Of a stretch of 64,000 bases of DNA, positions 27,616-37,054 are shown one piece after another. The stretch lies in assembly GCA_001516055.1 (NCBI GenBank), contig LOEZ01000091.1:1-64000 (forward strand). The letters run 5' to 3'. The notes beneath the pieces were generated by a model. The model was not told where the DNA came from. It searched no databases and worked only from the letters and a program-made list of their open reading frames with translations. This stretch comes from Gracilibacter sp. BRH_c7a. Its GTDB lineage: Bacteria; Bacillota; Desulfitobacteriia; Desulfitobacteriales; Syntrophobotulaceae. Position 1 is the stretch's first letter. Each line of letters starts with the position of its first letter. The position numbers and the translations under genes were made by a program.

Positions 27616-30270
27616 TCACTTACCTTCATCCTCACTAAGATCATCCAATCTTTGCTTCAGTGAAGCTAGTCTCGCCAAGATGGCCTCAAGCTTTTCCTTC
27701 TCCTTGGCTATTACATCTTCCGGAGCTTTAGCAACAAATCCTGGATTATTCAGCTTTCCTTCTAATCTCTTCTGCTCACCAATAGCATTATCGATATCTT
27801 TACGCGTTTTTGCTAATTCTTTATCCAAATCAAGCAACCCTGTAAGAGGCAGATAGATAGTAACCGTCGGAAGGACAGCACTGGCTGATTGGGGGATATT
27901 GTTATCCAATTGTTCCATAAGCGTGATGTTTTCACTACTGGACAATTGTTTCATCTCATCTATACCTTTTTTTAATATCTCCCTAATTTCTTTTTCAGGC
28001 GATACCATTATGATGTCGGCTTTCTTTCCAGGAGCTACATTCATCTCAGCTCGGATGTTACGAACCGCCTTGATGACATCCATCAATAGAGTCATCTCTC
28101 TTTCAGCTTGCTCGTCCCTATACTCTTCAATCTGGGGATAGCTACTAAGCATAATGGTCTGGCCGTTGGTAGGCAGGTGCTGCCATATTTCCTCCGTCAA
28201 GAAGGGCATGAACGGATGAAGAAGTCTCATCGTACCTTCAAGCACTTCAAGAAGTATACTCTGGGCGGTATTCCTACCCACTTGATCTTCCTTGTTATAA
28301 AGCCTCTTCTTAGATAGTTCTATATACCAATCACAGTATTCATTCCAGATAAATTCATAAAGTAACCTTCCTGCTTCCCCCAGATCAAAGCGATCTAAAG
28401 CAGCGGTTACTCCTTGTACCGTATCTTCATAACGCGAAAGAATCCATCTATCGGATAGAGTCAATTCCCCTCTAGGCATCCCTTCGTAATCGACGAGATT
28501 CATCATAACAAACCGAGAAGCGTTCCAAATCTTATTTAGAAAGTTCCTCGTAGCTTCCAATCTTTCCACATGGAATCTCAAATCATTCCCTGGGGTATTC
28601 CCGGTTATAAGCATAAATCTCAGGTTATCCGCCCCATATTTTTCTATTACTTCAATGGGGTCAATGCCATTCCCTAAAGATTTGCTCATTTTACGTCCCT
28701 GAGGATCAAGAATTAATCCATGGATCATTACTTTGTGAAATGGAACTTCCTGCTGGAATTCCAGTCCCATGAAGATCATTCTTGCCACCCAAAAGAAGAT
28801 GATATCCCTTCCTGTTACAAGGACACTAGTCGGGTAGAATTGCTTCAATTCTGCTGTCTCTTCAGGCCAACCCATAGTAGAAAATGGCCAAAGCGCTGAT
28901 GAGAACCAAGTATCGAGAACATCTGGATCTTGCACTAGTTTTTCACTACCACATTTCGCACATGACGTTGGTTCTTCCTTATGACATAGCTCTTCTCCAC
29001 AGTCCTGGCAATACCAAACAGGGATACGATGTCCCCACCAGAGCTGACGAGAGATACACCAATCTCTGATATTCTCCAGCCAACTTATATATATCCTTGA
29101 GAAACGTTCAGGTACAAATTGCAGAGTGCCATCCAGAACAACTTTCATAGCGGGTTCAGCAAGTGGTTTCATCTTAACGAACCATTGTTTACTAACTCTA
29201 GGTTCAACCGTAGTTGAGCAGCGATAACATTCTCCGACAGCATGAGTATGAGGCTCAATCTTTACTAAAAGACCCAAATCCTCCAGGTCCTTAACAATAG
29301 CCTTACGAGCATCATATCTGTCCATTCCCTGATACTTACCACCGTTCTCATTAACGGTTGCATCGCTGTTTAGAATATTAAGCTGTGGGAGTTTATGCCG
29401 TAGCCCCATCTCAAAGTCATTAATGTCATGAGCTGGCGTTATCTTAACTGCCCCAGTCCCAAATTCCTTATCTACATATTCATCGGTTATGACCGGTAAT
29501 TCCTTATTTAATAATGGCAGGATAACTGTCTTCCCTACAAGGTGAATATATCTTTCATCTTCCGGGTGTACAGCTACCGCCACATCTCCGAGCATAGTCT
29601 CAGGTCGAGTAGTGGCAACGATAACCCCTTGTCCCCCATCTTTGGCAGGATAATGGATATGCCATAGGTTCCCTTCTTTTTCGTTATGCTCAACTTCGAT
29701 ATCAGAAATGGTAGTGTGACATTTGGAGCACCAATTCACAATATAGTTTCCTCGATATATGAGGCCCTTTTCATATAATTTGACGAATACTTCACGTACA
29801 GCCTGAGAACAGCCTTCATCCATAGTGAACCTTTCCCTAGACCAGTCACAGGAGGCACCTAACTTGCGAAGCTGACGAGTGATGGTTCCACCATACTCTT
29901 CTTTCCATTCCCAAACTCTCTCCAAGAATTTATCCCGACCTAACTCATGCCTGTTGGTTCCTTCTATTGCTAATTGTTCTTCTACCTTAGCTTGAGTAGC
30001 TATCCCGGCATGGTCGGTCCCTGGCAGCCATAAAGTATTAAACCCCTGCATCCTTTTAAAACGGGTTAAGATATCCTGAAGAGTATTATCCATTGCATGG
30101 CCTAAGTGAAGAGATCCCGTAACATTAGGAGGAGGCATAACAATACTGAATCCCTCCTTGTCCGGCTCTACCTTTGGAGTGAAAAATCCATTCTCCTCCC
30201 AATATTTATACCATTTCTCTTCTACTTGACCAGGATCATATACTTTAGCCAAATTTAATTCATCACTCAT
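27616..30270 (-). CDS. valS: Valyl-tRNA synthetase
   Basis: An 884-residue class I synthetase. PNVTGSLHLGHAMD carries the HIGH motif and GRKMSKSLGNGIDP the KMSKS motif. A zinc-ribbon insert (CQDCGEELCHKEEPTSC) and the C-terminal coiled coil (LAKTRKDIDNAIGEQKRLEG) typical of ValRS are present. The ATG at 30270 is preferred (AAAGGGG upstream) over one ten codons earlier inside the leader. It is controlled by the T-box at 30578-30895; a repeat element sits between the two. Confidence 0.97.
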   Translation of the reverse strand: MSDELNLAKVYDPGQVEEKWYKYWEENGFFTPKVEPDKEGFSIVMPPPNVTGSLHLGHAMDNTLQDILTRFKRMQGFNTLWLPGTDHAGIATQAKVEEQLAIEGTNRHELGRDKFLERVWEWKEEYGGTITRQLRKLGASCDWSRERFTMDEGCSQAVREVFVKLYEKGLIYRGNYIVNWCSKCHTTISDIEVEHNEKEGNLWHIHYPAKDGGQGVIVATTRPETMLGDVAVAVHPEDERYIHLVGKTVILPLLNKELPVITDEYVDKEFGTGAVKITPAHDINDFEMGLRHKLPQLNILNSDATVNENGGKYQGMDRYDARKAIVKDLEDLGLLVKIEPHTHAVGECYRCSTTVEPRVSKQWFVKMKPLAEPAMKVVLDGTLQFVPERFSRIYISWLENIRDWCISRQLWWGHRIPVWYCQDCGEELCHKEEPTSCAKCGSEKLVQDPDVLDTWFSSALWPFSTMGWPEETAELKQFYPTSVLVTGRDIIFFWVARMIFMGLEFQQEVPFHKVMIHGLILDPQGRKMSKSLGNGIDPIEVIEKYGADNLRFMLITGNTPGNDLRFHVERLEATRNFLNKIWNASRFVMMNLVDYEGMPRGELTLSDRWILSRYEDTVQGVTAALDRFDLGEAGRLLYEFIWNEYCDWYIELSKKRLYNKEDQVGRNTAQSILLEVLEGTMRLLHPFMPFLTEEIWQHLPTNGQTIMLSSYPQIEEYRDEQAEREMTLLMDVIKAVRNIRAEMNVAPGKKADIIMVSPEKEIREILKKGIDEMKQLSSSENITLMEQLDNNIPQSASAVLPTVTIYLPLTGLLDLDKELAKTRKDIDNAIGEQKRLEGKLNNPGFVAKAPEDVIAKEKEKLEAILARLASLKQRLDDLSEDEGK

Positions 30271-30318
30271 ATGTATAACCCCTTTCACCTTTTCTGGCAT
30301 ACTTTTTTTATGTTATTT

Positions 30319-30571
30319 ATATTAGTGTGTTACTAAGCGAAACTTTATAGCAGAGAAGCTAATCTACAATTTATAGCTGCACCGTAGCATGCAGACAAGC
30401 GGAGCACGGATGCGGAGCGCGGCAGTTTACCGCTCCTTGCCATCCATGGCACCGCGGTATTTGTCCATCCGTGGACTTTACGACAGGAGGTCGCTATTGC
30501 CGAAAAGTGCTTGCTGCGGTGTAGCGTTCACCTTGACTGACAGATTCCGGTGAGTAGGTAATGCACAAATA
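30319..30571 (+). repeat. Copy C: structured repeat inside the valS leader
   Basis: Its left end ATATTAGTGTGTTACT and right end GGTAATGCACAAATAT are imperfect inverted repeats matching those of copy B. The interior shares GGATGCGGAGCGC, ACAGGAGGT and TGCCGAAAAGTGCTT with copy A. The outer stem CACCGTAGCA (30380-30389) pairs with TGCTGCGGTG (30512-30521). Additional hairpins TGCCAT-CC-ATGGCA and GTCCA-TCCG-TGGAC are present only here. The element fills the space between T-box terminator and valS start. Confidence 0.75.
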
Positions 30572-30577
30572 TCCTCT

Positions 30578-30895
30578 AATAAATAAAGCCTCTCAACCCA
30601 AAGGACGAAAGACTCGCGGTACCACCTTTATTCCGAAAAAAGTAACATTCTTTAAGACATTACTGCCCCACAAAAAAATCAATCAACACTTTCCCGGCAC
30701 TTTATAGCTATAACGGGCTACCCGCTGGTAACTACTAGGCAAAAGCTTTTCCCTACCATCCCTCCTGTGCGACCCCGGTTACGTATCGAGGAATCTTCCA
30801 CCTCCAGAGCATTATCCATGACTAAAATGCACCTGTCTATTCCCTCTCTAAACGACCGAACCTACCGTTTTTCACCATCATAGGGTTTATTAATT
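30578..30895 (-). promoter_or_regulatory. T-box riboswitch leader of valS
   Basis: The antiterminator core AGGTGGTACCGCGAG lies at about 30612-30628 on the minus strand. The terminator stem GTCTTTCGTCC-TTTG-GGTTGAGAGGC and the T-rich TTTATTTATT (30576-30612) follow. A GTC triplet in GGGGTCGCACAGG (about 30764-30776) may be the valine specifier, though I cannot fold stem I with certainty. Downstream valS agrees with valine sensing. Confidence 0.92.
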
Positions 30896-31070
30896 GTTTT
30901 CAATTTATAATAATTCATTATATCTTACACTCCCTAAATATGTCAAAAATTATTCTAGATGAATCAGCCGTAAAAGCTGTTTGGTAATTACAAGGGCCTC
31001 AACAGTCTTAATTACGTGCTCAGCAACATGACATAAAACAGCAAAGCGTAATATAATAAGCTTAGAAGTA

Positions 31071-31095
31071 ATTTGAATATTTTTAATATTCAAAT
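31071..31095. promoter_or_regulatory. Perfect palindrome, probable operator of the AbrB-RelE gene
   Basis: ATTTGAATATT (31071-31081) and AATATTCAAAT (31085-31095) form an 11-base perfect inverted repeat with a TTT centre. It ends 27 bases before the start codon, where an autoregulatory antitoxin-type protein would bind. Confidence 0.6.
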
Positions 31096-31122
31096 ATATA
31101 AAGAATGTTTGGAGGGGAACTG

Positions 31123-31788
31123 ATGAAAAGTTACAGGGTAAAGATGAAGGCTCGTGGAGAAATCGCTCTGCCTGCTGAGCTGCAGAATTTCCTCGGTCTT
31201 ATGCCGGGCGATTACCTAGAAATAAGAATAGATCCTGAAGGCAAACTTAATCTGTGTACTGCAGAACGTTCAGTAGGTCCGTTATCTGATTTCTTCGAAG
31301 ATTTCATTCTTAATGACCTTCATAAAGAGGGGTGTTCCGGAGACCTGCTGCAAACGAGGTACCTTGAACGGAAAATCCAGTTGAGTACAGTATTGGATCG
31401 TTTGTCAGAAGAAGCCCGCCTCTCTTTAAGTCAAGGACATACGTTATGGTGGCGTGAAATTCCCATACTTGATAATGGTCATCCACAGTATCAAAGTGAA
31501 GAGTGGAAGGTATTCCTTACAAGTAGAGCCGAAAGGAATCTAATTAAACTGCAGGGGAGGGTTCTTAAGGAAATCCCTCAAGTGATGTTAAACTTAGAGC
31601 ATGACCCGTTAGAGTTTAAACGTTTAAACGGACCCTATTATTCGATTCACAGAGTATCACTAGCCAGTGAGATATCAAAGCATTACCGAGTGATATATAC
31701 TGTTTTCCCTGAAGAAAAAGCGGTGGAGATCCTAACTGTGGGAGAACGAAAAGAAATCTATGATTTCTTGAAGGGAATGGCTCTCTAG
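31123..31788 (+). CDS. AbrB-like / RelE-like single-chain fusion protein
   Basis: A 221-residue protein. Residues about 1-48 form an AbrB/SpoVT swapped-hairpin domain (KARGEIALPAELQNFLGL, PGDYLEIRIDPEGKL), the type used by antitoxins and transition regulators. Residues about 128-219 resemble a RelE/ParE toxin (WKVFLTSRAERNLIKL, LNGPYYSIHRVSL, HYRVIYTVFPEEKAVEI, VGERKEIYDFL). About 80 helical residues link them. In toxin-antitoxin pairs these are separate genes. GGAGGGG precedes the ATG at 31123. It has its own palindrome upstream and a terminator downstream. Function unproven; the toxin half may be inactive. Confidence 0.75.
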   Translation: MKSYRVKMKARGEIALPAELQNFLGLMPGDYLEIRIDPEGKLNLCTAERSVGPLSDFFEDFILNDLHKEGCSGDLLQTRYLERKIQLSTVLDRLSEEARLSLSQGHTLWWREIPILDNGHPQYQSEEWKVFLTSRAERNLIKLQGRVLKEIPQVMLNLEHDPLEFKRLNGPYYSIHRVSLASEISKHYRVIYTVFPEEKAVEILTVGERKEIYDFLKGMAL

Positions 31789-31824
31789 GGGAGCAAAATA
31801 AAGATGGTCAAGTCCTTAAGTTGA

Positions 31825-31855
31825 GACCCGTATCATCACATGATACGGGTCTTTT
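31825..31855 (+). terminator. Terminator after the AbrB-RelE fusion gene
   Basis: GACCCGTATCAT (31825-31836) pairs perfectly with ATGATACGGGTC (31840-31851), followed by TTTT. The convergent flxA stop is just beyond. Confidence 0.85.
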
Positions 31856-31872
31856 CATTCAAATATGTTAAC

Positions 31873-32736
31873 TTAATATTCCTGCGGCAAATCTTTCATT
31901 TCCGCCAGTGTAAACACCGGTCCATCCAGACAGACATACTTAGATCCAATGTTACAACGGCCGCATTTACCTACGCCGCATTTCATCCGCATTTCCAAAG
32001 TAGTGATGATATCTGTATCAGCATAACCCATCTTCTGCAGACCCGGTAGAGTGAATTTAATCATAATAGGGGGTCCGCATACAACAGTAACTTGTGGTTT
32101 TAAGGCCAGCTCTTCCACATAAGACGGCACAAATCCAACATGACCATCCCAACCTTCTTCTTCTCTGTCAATCGTAACAAAGACATCCATGTTGGGGACT
32201 TTGGGCCAGTTTTCAAACAAGTCTTCTTTAAAGCATAAGTCTGCTTTAGACCTAGCTCCATAAATAACCGTCAGTTTGCCATAATCATCACGGTTTCTGA
32301 TACAATGCATAATCAGGCTACGAACAGGGGCAAGACCGATTCCTCCTCCGATAAAGAGAAGGTCTTTACCTTTGCAAAAATCAAGTGGGAACCCATTGCC
32401 ATATGCTCCTCTGATACCTACTTCCTGCCCAACTTCTACTTCATGCAGGGCATTAGTAAGCTCACCTACGGCTTTGATTGCCATTTCGATGTGGTTCTCC
32501 CCTTTATTCGTTACCGAGAAGATAGCCTCTCCGACATTCCCTAACGACAGCATCCCGAGTTGACCGGGCTGTGGATCGAAGGGTTTTTTATCATCTATCG
32601 TACTAATAGAGAAGGTCTTAGTATCTGAAGTTTCTTCGACGATATTAATTATCTTTCCTCTTTGAGGAATCAATACATTTTGGTCATGGTCATGATCGTG
32701 GTTATGGTCATTACCGCAACTACAATTTTCACACAT
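31873..32736 (-). CDS. flxA: FlxA-like NAD(H):FAD oxidoreductase subunit
   Basis: A 287-residue ferredoxin-NADP reductase-type subunit. An FAD-binding barrel is followed by an NAD domain (LLFIGGGIGLAPVRSLI) and a C-terminal [2Fe-2S] site formed by Cys253, 258, 261 and 269 in MKCGVGKCGRCNIG. Related subunits are AsrB and hydrogenase gamma. In FlxABCD it takes electrons from NADH and feeds HdrABC. The N-terminus has a Cys/His-rich stretch (CENCSCGNDHNHDHDHD) not normal for the family; it may bind metal. It is the last gene of the operon, starting right at the flxB stop. Confidence 0.85.
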   Translation of the reverse strand: MCENCSCGNDHNHDHDHDQNVLIPQRGKIINIVEETSDTKTFSISTIDDKKPFDPQPGQLGMLSLGNVGEAIFSVTNKGENHIEMAIKAVGELTNALHEVEVGQEVGIRGAYGNGFPLDFCKGKDLLFIGGGIGLAPVRSLIMHCIRNRDDYGKLTVIYGARSKADLCFKEDLFENWPKVPNMDVFVTIDREEEGWDGHVGFVPSYVEELALKPQVTVVCGPPIMIKFTLPGLQKMGYADTDIITTLEMRMKCGVGKCGRCNIGSKYVCLDGPVFTLAEMKDLPQEY

Positions 32737-33729
32737 CTACTCCGCCTCCTTTATCTGCTTAATAACGGAGGTAATATCCAAGTTAACAGGACAAACATTT
32801 ATACACCTTCCGCAGCCAGTACATAAGAGCATATTGTACCGATCAGGGAAGTAGTTCAGCTTATGCATGAACCTGTTCCTGACCCTTTCTTTTTTGGTCG
32901 GTCTGGGATTGTGGCCTCCTGCCATCTGGGTATATTCTCCAAACATGCAAGAATCCCAACAGCGATACTTGGTTACATTTTCGCCTCTAACTTCTTGAGA
33001 TATATCAAAGCAGTGACAGGTTGGGCAAACGTAAGTACAAGCACCACAATTCAGGCACTTCTTAGATACATCGTCCCAGATTGGAGATTCAAACATACCA
33101 TTAAGCTTTTCAGATACTCCATCTGCGTCTACTTTTAAATAGAACTCTCCAGGCTGGGGTACCTCGGCTCCCTCCTCCGTCAGCTGTCCTTTGATTAATT
33201 CAATTACCTTGCTGCCTTCATCGGAGATAGCTTCCAGCCCTATTTTATCTCCCAGATCGTACGCTTGGACGTCTGCACCTACAGCTTTTTGAGAATCAAC
33301 CCCCATGGCTGAACAGAAACAGGTCTGCATCGGTTGAGAACAACTAAGAGCTATAGTTACAACACTATCCCTTTTATTTTTATAGAACTCGTCTATATAC
33401 CCTTTGGTCAAAAACACCTGATCGAAACAATCCAGACTTTTCATGTCACAAGATCTGACGCCGAAAAGAAGCTTCTTTCCTGCTTCGTCAGTTATGTTTT
33501 CCAACTCCATAGATGTCTTTACCGTTTTCATCTTATACATTTTCTCTGTTTGCGGAAAAAAGACATCCTTGGGAGACAGCTTAACATTTTCGTCCAGTAT
33601 TATATCAACATTATCCTTATAAGAGATAAATTTAGAAGTATCCTCTATCTTGGCCGGTACCAAAACTTTATATTCTTCAGCTAGAGTATTCAGAATATCT
33701 TTGAGCTTCGCTTTTAGAACAACAAGCAT
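32737..33729 (-). CDS. flxB: FlxB-like 4Fe-4S subunit
   Basis: A 330-residue iron-sulfur protein of the AsrA / hydrogenase beta-like group. Two C-terminal [4Fe-4S] motifs are visible: CLNCGACTYVCPTC near residues 225-238 and CTGCGRCINVCP near residues 303-314. Conserved FGVRSCDMKSLDCFD lies in the N-terminal half. It would relay electrons from FlxA towards FlxC/D. GGGAGGTGG precedes the ATG; the gap to flxC is 12 bases. Confidence 0.82.
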   Translation of the reverse strand: MLVVLKAKLKDILNTLAEEYKVLVPAKIEDTSKFISYKDNVDIILDENVKLSPKDVFFPQTEKMYKMKTVKTSMELENITDEAGKKLLFGVRSCDMKSLDCFDQVFLTKGYIDEFYKNKRDSVVTIALSCSQPMQTCFCSAMGVDSQKAVGADVQAYDLGDKIGLEAISDEGSKVIELIKGQLTEEGAEVPQPGEFYLKVDADGVSEKLNGMFESPIWDDVSKKCLNCGACTYVCPTCHCFDISQEVRGENVTKYRCWDSCMFGEYTQMAGGHNPRPTKKERVRNRFMHKLNYFPDRYNMLLCTGCGRCINVCPVNLDITSVIKQIKEAE

Positions 33730-33741
33730 TTTTCCACCTCC

Positions 33742-34629
33742 CTACATAAATTCTTCAGGATCAGTATAATCATAGCCACCAAGTGGAAGCCTTTCTTCTG
33801 TTTCAAGACCTGCGTCGTAGTCACCGAAAAGGAAATTGATATCCTTGATTATCTTTTTGTTGAGAAGCATGATAGGAATATTCACCGAACATACCCTTTC
33901 ACACTCACCACACTCGATACATCTGCCACCAACATGCATAGCTCTAGTTAACGCAAAGAACATGTTATTAGACACGTTATTAGCCTTTGCCAACCAACCG
34001 GTAGCAGTCTGATCAAATATACATTCTTTACAGTTACAAGCAGGACAGACGTTACGACAAGCATAGCAACGCAGACATTTCTCATAATTTGTAGTGAAGA
34101 ATCGATATTTTTCATCGGGACTCTTGGTTTCCATCTCCTCAACATCTGATGTATCAATTTTTTCAGGTACTTTTTTGTTCTGCTTCTCACCTAGGAATAC
34201 ATCATAGACCACAGGATCTGGATACCGACAATCCTGACACTTTTGAGCCATAGGGATATCGGCATTAGGCCCTAATTCTTTAGCTTTTTTCTCATCTTTC
34301 ATACCTGGACAAGATAAACCTATCAAGATCACCTTTTCTCGGTCCAACTGCTTGTCTTGGACTAGCCTGTTGATTCCCCTGGAATCACACCCTTTGACGA
34401 AGATCCCAACTTTACCATCGAGGTGCTTGTAATCCAGCATGTAAAGAGCAAGATTATTAATACAGTACTCATCCCAAATAAGCCTTTCAGTATCCTCAGG
34501 TTTATCGATAAAAACAGGTGTGGTCGAATAGGGGAAGTTACCTTTTTCCCAACCCAGCACTACTTTGGCCTCACCTTTTTCCAGTAATTCTTTGGCTGTT
34601 TTTCTAATCTCTAATGTCAAATCTACCAT
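33742..34629 (-). CDS. flxC: FlxC-like FrhB/4Fe-4S subunit
   Basis: A 295-residue protein whose first half resembles the FrhB/FdhB-like domain (GIFVKGCDSRGINRLV, LIGLSCPGM). The second half carries clusters CLRCYACRNVCPACNCKEC and CIECGECERVCSV. An additional CQDCRYPDP pair lies between. It would link FlxB to FlxD-HdrA. Its ATG overlaps the end of flxD by seven bases, showing translational coupling. Confidence 0.8.
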   Translation of the reverse strand: MVDLTLEIRKTAKELLEKGEAKVVLGWEKGNFPYSTTPVFIDKPEDTERLIWDEYCINNLALYMLDYKHLDGKVGIFVKGCDSRGINRLVQDKQLDREKVILIGLSCPGMKDEKKAKELGPNADIPMAQKCQDCRYPDPVVYDVFLGEKQNKKVPEKIDTSDVEEMETKSPDEKYRFFTTNYEKCLRCYACRNVCPACNCKECIFDQTATGWLAKANNVSNNMFFALTRAMHVGGRCIECGECERVCSVNIPIMLLNKKIIKDINFLFGDYDAGLETEERLPLGGYDYTDPEEFM

Positions 34630-35081
34630 TGGTCATCCCTCAACTTCCTGTTAGGTCCTAAAGTCCTTATTTCTTCAGTCATCTCCGTAATAACCTGCTG
34701 AAATTTAGGAGCTTCCGCAGCTGAAATCCAACGGTTCTGAAATCTTTGGGGTTCCATTCCGATATATTCCATCAAACGTCTCATCAAAAGAAATCTGCGT
34801 CTGGTGAAATAATTACCTGAAGTATAATGGCAGTCTCCAGGATGACATCCCGCTACCAGTACCCCGTCTACTCCTTTTTGAAAAGCCTTGATAACGAACT
34901 GAGGGTTAACCCTGCCTGAACAGGGAACTTTTAAAATTCTGATGTTTGGCGGGTACTGAAGTCTGCTCAGTCCTGTCAAATCAGCACCTGCATACGTACA
35001 CCAGGTACAAGCAAAAACTAAAATCTTAGGTTCCCAGTTTTGCTCAACTTCTTTATTTTGCTGAACTTCATTTACAGACAC
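34623..35081 (-). CDS. flxD: FlxD / MvhD-like [2Fe-2S] subunit
   Basis: A 152-residue MvhD-type protein that docks an electron donor onto HdrA. FACTWCTYAGADLTG and VAGCHPGDCHYTSGN hold the Cys residues of the [2Fe-2S] site, with IRILKVPCSGRVNP between. It starts at GTG (35081), ten bases inside the hdrA 3' end. Confidence 0.9.
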   Translation of the reverse strand: MSVNEVQQNKEVEQNWEPKILVFACTWCTYAGADLTGLSRLQYPPNIRILKVPCSGRVNPQFVIKAFQKGVDGVLVAGCHPGDCHYTSGNYFTRRRFLLMRRLMEYIGMEPQRFQNRWISAAEAPKFQQVITEMTEEIRTLGPNRKLRDDQW

Positions 35082-37054
35082 AACGCATTCACCTCCGCCA
35101 GGATTTGTTGATCAGTAAAGTGTTTCAAATCAAGGGCACCGGAACGGCACGCAACCGTACAGGCTCCACAACCTTGACATAATCCACCGTTAACATCTGC
35201 TACTAAGCGTTCAATGGTCTTGCCATGGTCACGCTCCGATATAGTCTTTAAGTCGATAGCTTTGTATGGACAAATAGGAACACATAGTCCACAGCCCACA
35301 CAGATACTCTCATTCACTACGGATATAATCGGTTCTGTAAGCATTTCCGATTTGGATAAAAGGCCACAAGCCTTAGCAGCTGCAGCACTCGCTTGAGCAA
35401 CTGATTCCGGAATGTCTTTTGGACCTTGACATGCGCCAGCCAGATAGACTCCCTGAGTATGGGTCTCAACCGGTGCTAACTTCGGATGAGCTTCGGTAAA
35501 GAAATGATCCTTATCATACCCGATTCCGATCTTCTGAGCTAATTTAGAAGCATCTGCCTGAGGTACCATCGCTGTCGCTAAAACCACCATATCCGCTTCG
35601 ATTTCCACTGCTTGAGATAGTAAAGTATCTTCTCCACGGACAATTAGTTTATCACCTTGTTTAAATACTTTTGATACCCTACCTCGGATGTATTGCGCAT
35701 CATATTTTTCTCTAGTGCGATTATAGAACTCTTCATATCCCTTACCACCTGTCCGCACATCCATATAAAAGATATAGACATTGGAGTCTTCAATTTTTTC
35801 GGTAACAAGGGTAGCATGTTTAGCAGTATACATACAGCATGTTTTGGAACAATAAGACTTACCTTTAGCCACATCTCTGGAACCCACACATTTGATAAAG
35901 ACAACATTTTTAGGCACTTTACCATCAGAAGGTCTTTTGATCTTGCCCATGGTTGGGCCAGAGGCATTAATCAGTCTTTCAAAATGCATACCTGTGATGA
36001 CATCCGGATACTTTCCATAGCCATATTCACCGTAGACAGAATGATCGAACTGTTCAAACCCGGTAGATATCACTATCGCTCCATAACGAGTAACGACAAA
36101 TTCATCTTCCTGGGTATAATCAATTGCGCCTAAAGTACAGACTTTTTGGCAAATCCCACATTTTCCAGTTTTAAAATAAGTGCAATTATCCCGGTCGATT
36201 ACGGGCTTATTCGGTATGGCTTGGGGAAACGGAGTATAAATCGCTTTCCTCTTAGACAGCAGCATCTCAAATTCACTGTCAACTTTGGAAGGACATTTTG
36301 ACATACATACACCGCAACCTGTACACACCGACATATCAACAGAACGTGCTTTTTTTCTTATAGTAACATCAAAGTTACCAACAAAACCTTCTACTTTTTC
36401 AACCTCTGAGTAAGTGATGAGATTGATGTTTGGATGACTGGAAGCATCAACCATCTTCGGGGTTAGAATACAAGCTGAGCAGTCTAAAGTGGGGAAGGTC
36501 TTATCGATTTGAGCCATCTTACCACCGATGGAAGGCTCTTTTTCAACTATATCAACCACGTGTCCAGCATTGGCTAGATCCAAAGCCGCCTGAATCCCTG
36601 CGATACCGCCACCAATTACCAAAGCTCTATCCGTTACTGGAATCGTAGCTTTCTGTAAAGGCTTATTCATAATGGCTTTAGCTACTGCCATCTTAACTAA
36701 ATCGCATGCTTTTTCTGTGGCTTTATCTTTTTCTGAGGCATGAACCCAAGAACAATGTTCTCTAATATTGGCCATTTCCATGAAATAGGCATTCATCCCC
36801 GCGTTTTCCACACATCTCCGAAAAGTCGGTTCATGCATACGAGGGGAACAGGAAGCAACAACAACCCTGTCCAGGTTTTGCTCTTTTATTGCTTTCTTAA
36901 TAAGTTCTTGCCCTGGTTCGGAACACATGTATTTATTATCTACCGAGTAAACTACACCAGGGTAGTCTTTAGCTATTTCTGCTACTTTGGGACAGTCTAC
37001 CACCCCACCAATATTGGTACCACAATGACAAATAAATACTCCTACACGCTTCAT
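35072..37054 (-). CDS. hdrA: HdrA-like heterodisulfide reductase subunit A
   Basis: A 660-residue HdrA, the subunit whose FAD is the site of electron bifurcation in methanogen and Flx-linked complexes. N-terminal FICHCGTNIGGVVD is followed by FAD-binding ALVIGGGIAGIQAALDLANAG. Ferredoxin clusters occur as CTGCGVCMSKCP, CGICQKVC, CVGCGLCVPICP and CQGCGACTVACRSGA. The CSACILTPKM position has Cys, not selenocysteine. Its ATG overlaps the hdrB stop as ATGA. Confidence 0.93.
   Translation of the reverse strand: MKRVGVFICHCGTNIGGVVDCPKVAEIAKDYPGVVYSVDNKYMCSEPGQELIKKAIKEQNLDRVVVASCSPRMHEPTFRRCVENAGMNAYFMEMANIREHCSWVHASEKDKATEKACDLVKMAVAKAIMNKPLQKATIPVTDRALVIGGGIAGIQAALDLANAGHVVDIVEKEPSIGGKMAQIDKTFPTLDCSACILTPKMVDASSHPNINLITYSEVEKVEGFVGNFDVTIRKKARSVDMSVCTGCGVCMSKCPSKVDSEFEMLLSKRKAIYTPFPQAIPNKPVIDRDNCTYFKTGKCGICQKVCTLGAIDYTQEDEFVVTRYGAIVISTGFEQFDHSVYGEYGYGKYPDVITGMHFERLINASGPTMGKIKRPSDGKVPKNVVFIKCVGSRDVAKGKSYCSKTCCMYTAKHATLVTEKIEDSNVYIFYMDVRTGGKGYEEFYNRTREKYDAQYIRGRVSKVFKQGDKLIVRGEDTLLSQAVEIEADMVVLATAMVPQADASKLAQKIGIGYDKDHFFTEAHPKLAPVETHTQGVYLAGACQGPKDIPESVAQASAAAAKACGLLSKSEMLTEPIISVVNESICVGCGLCVPICPYKAIDLKTISERDHGKTIERLVADVNGGLCQGCGACTVACRSGALDLKHFTDQQILAEVNALCL

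Noticed and set aside
35072-37054. Selenocysteine in HdrA
   Set aside because: The position reads a normal Cys codon in CSACILTP and no in-frame TGA is present.
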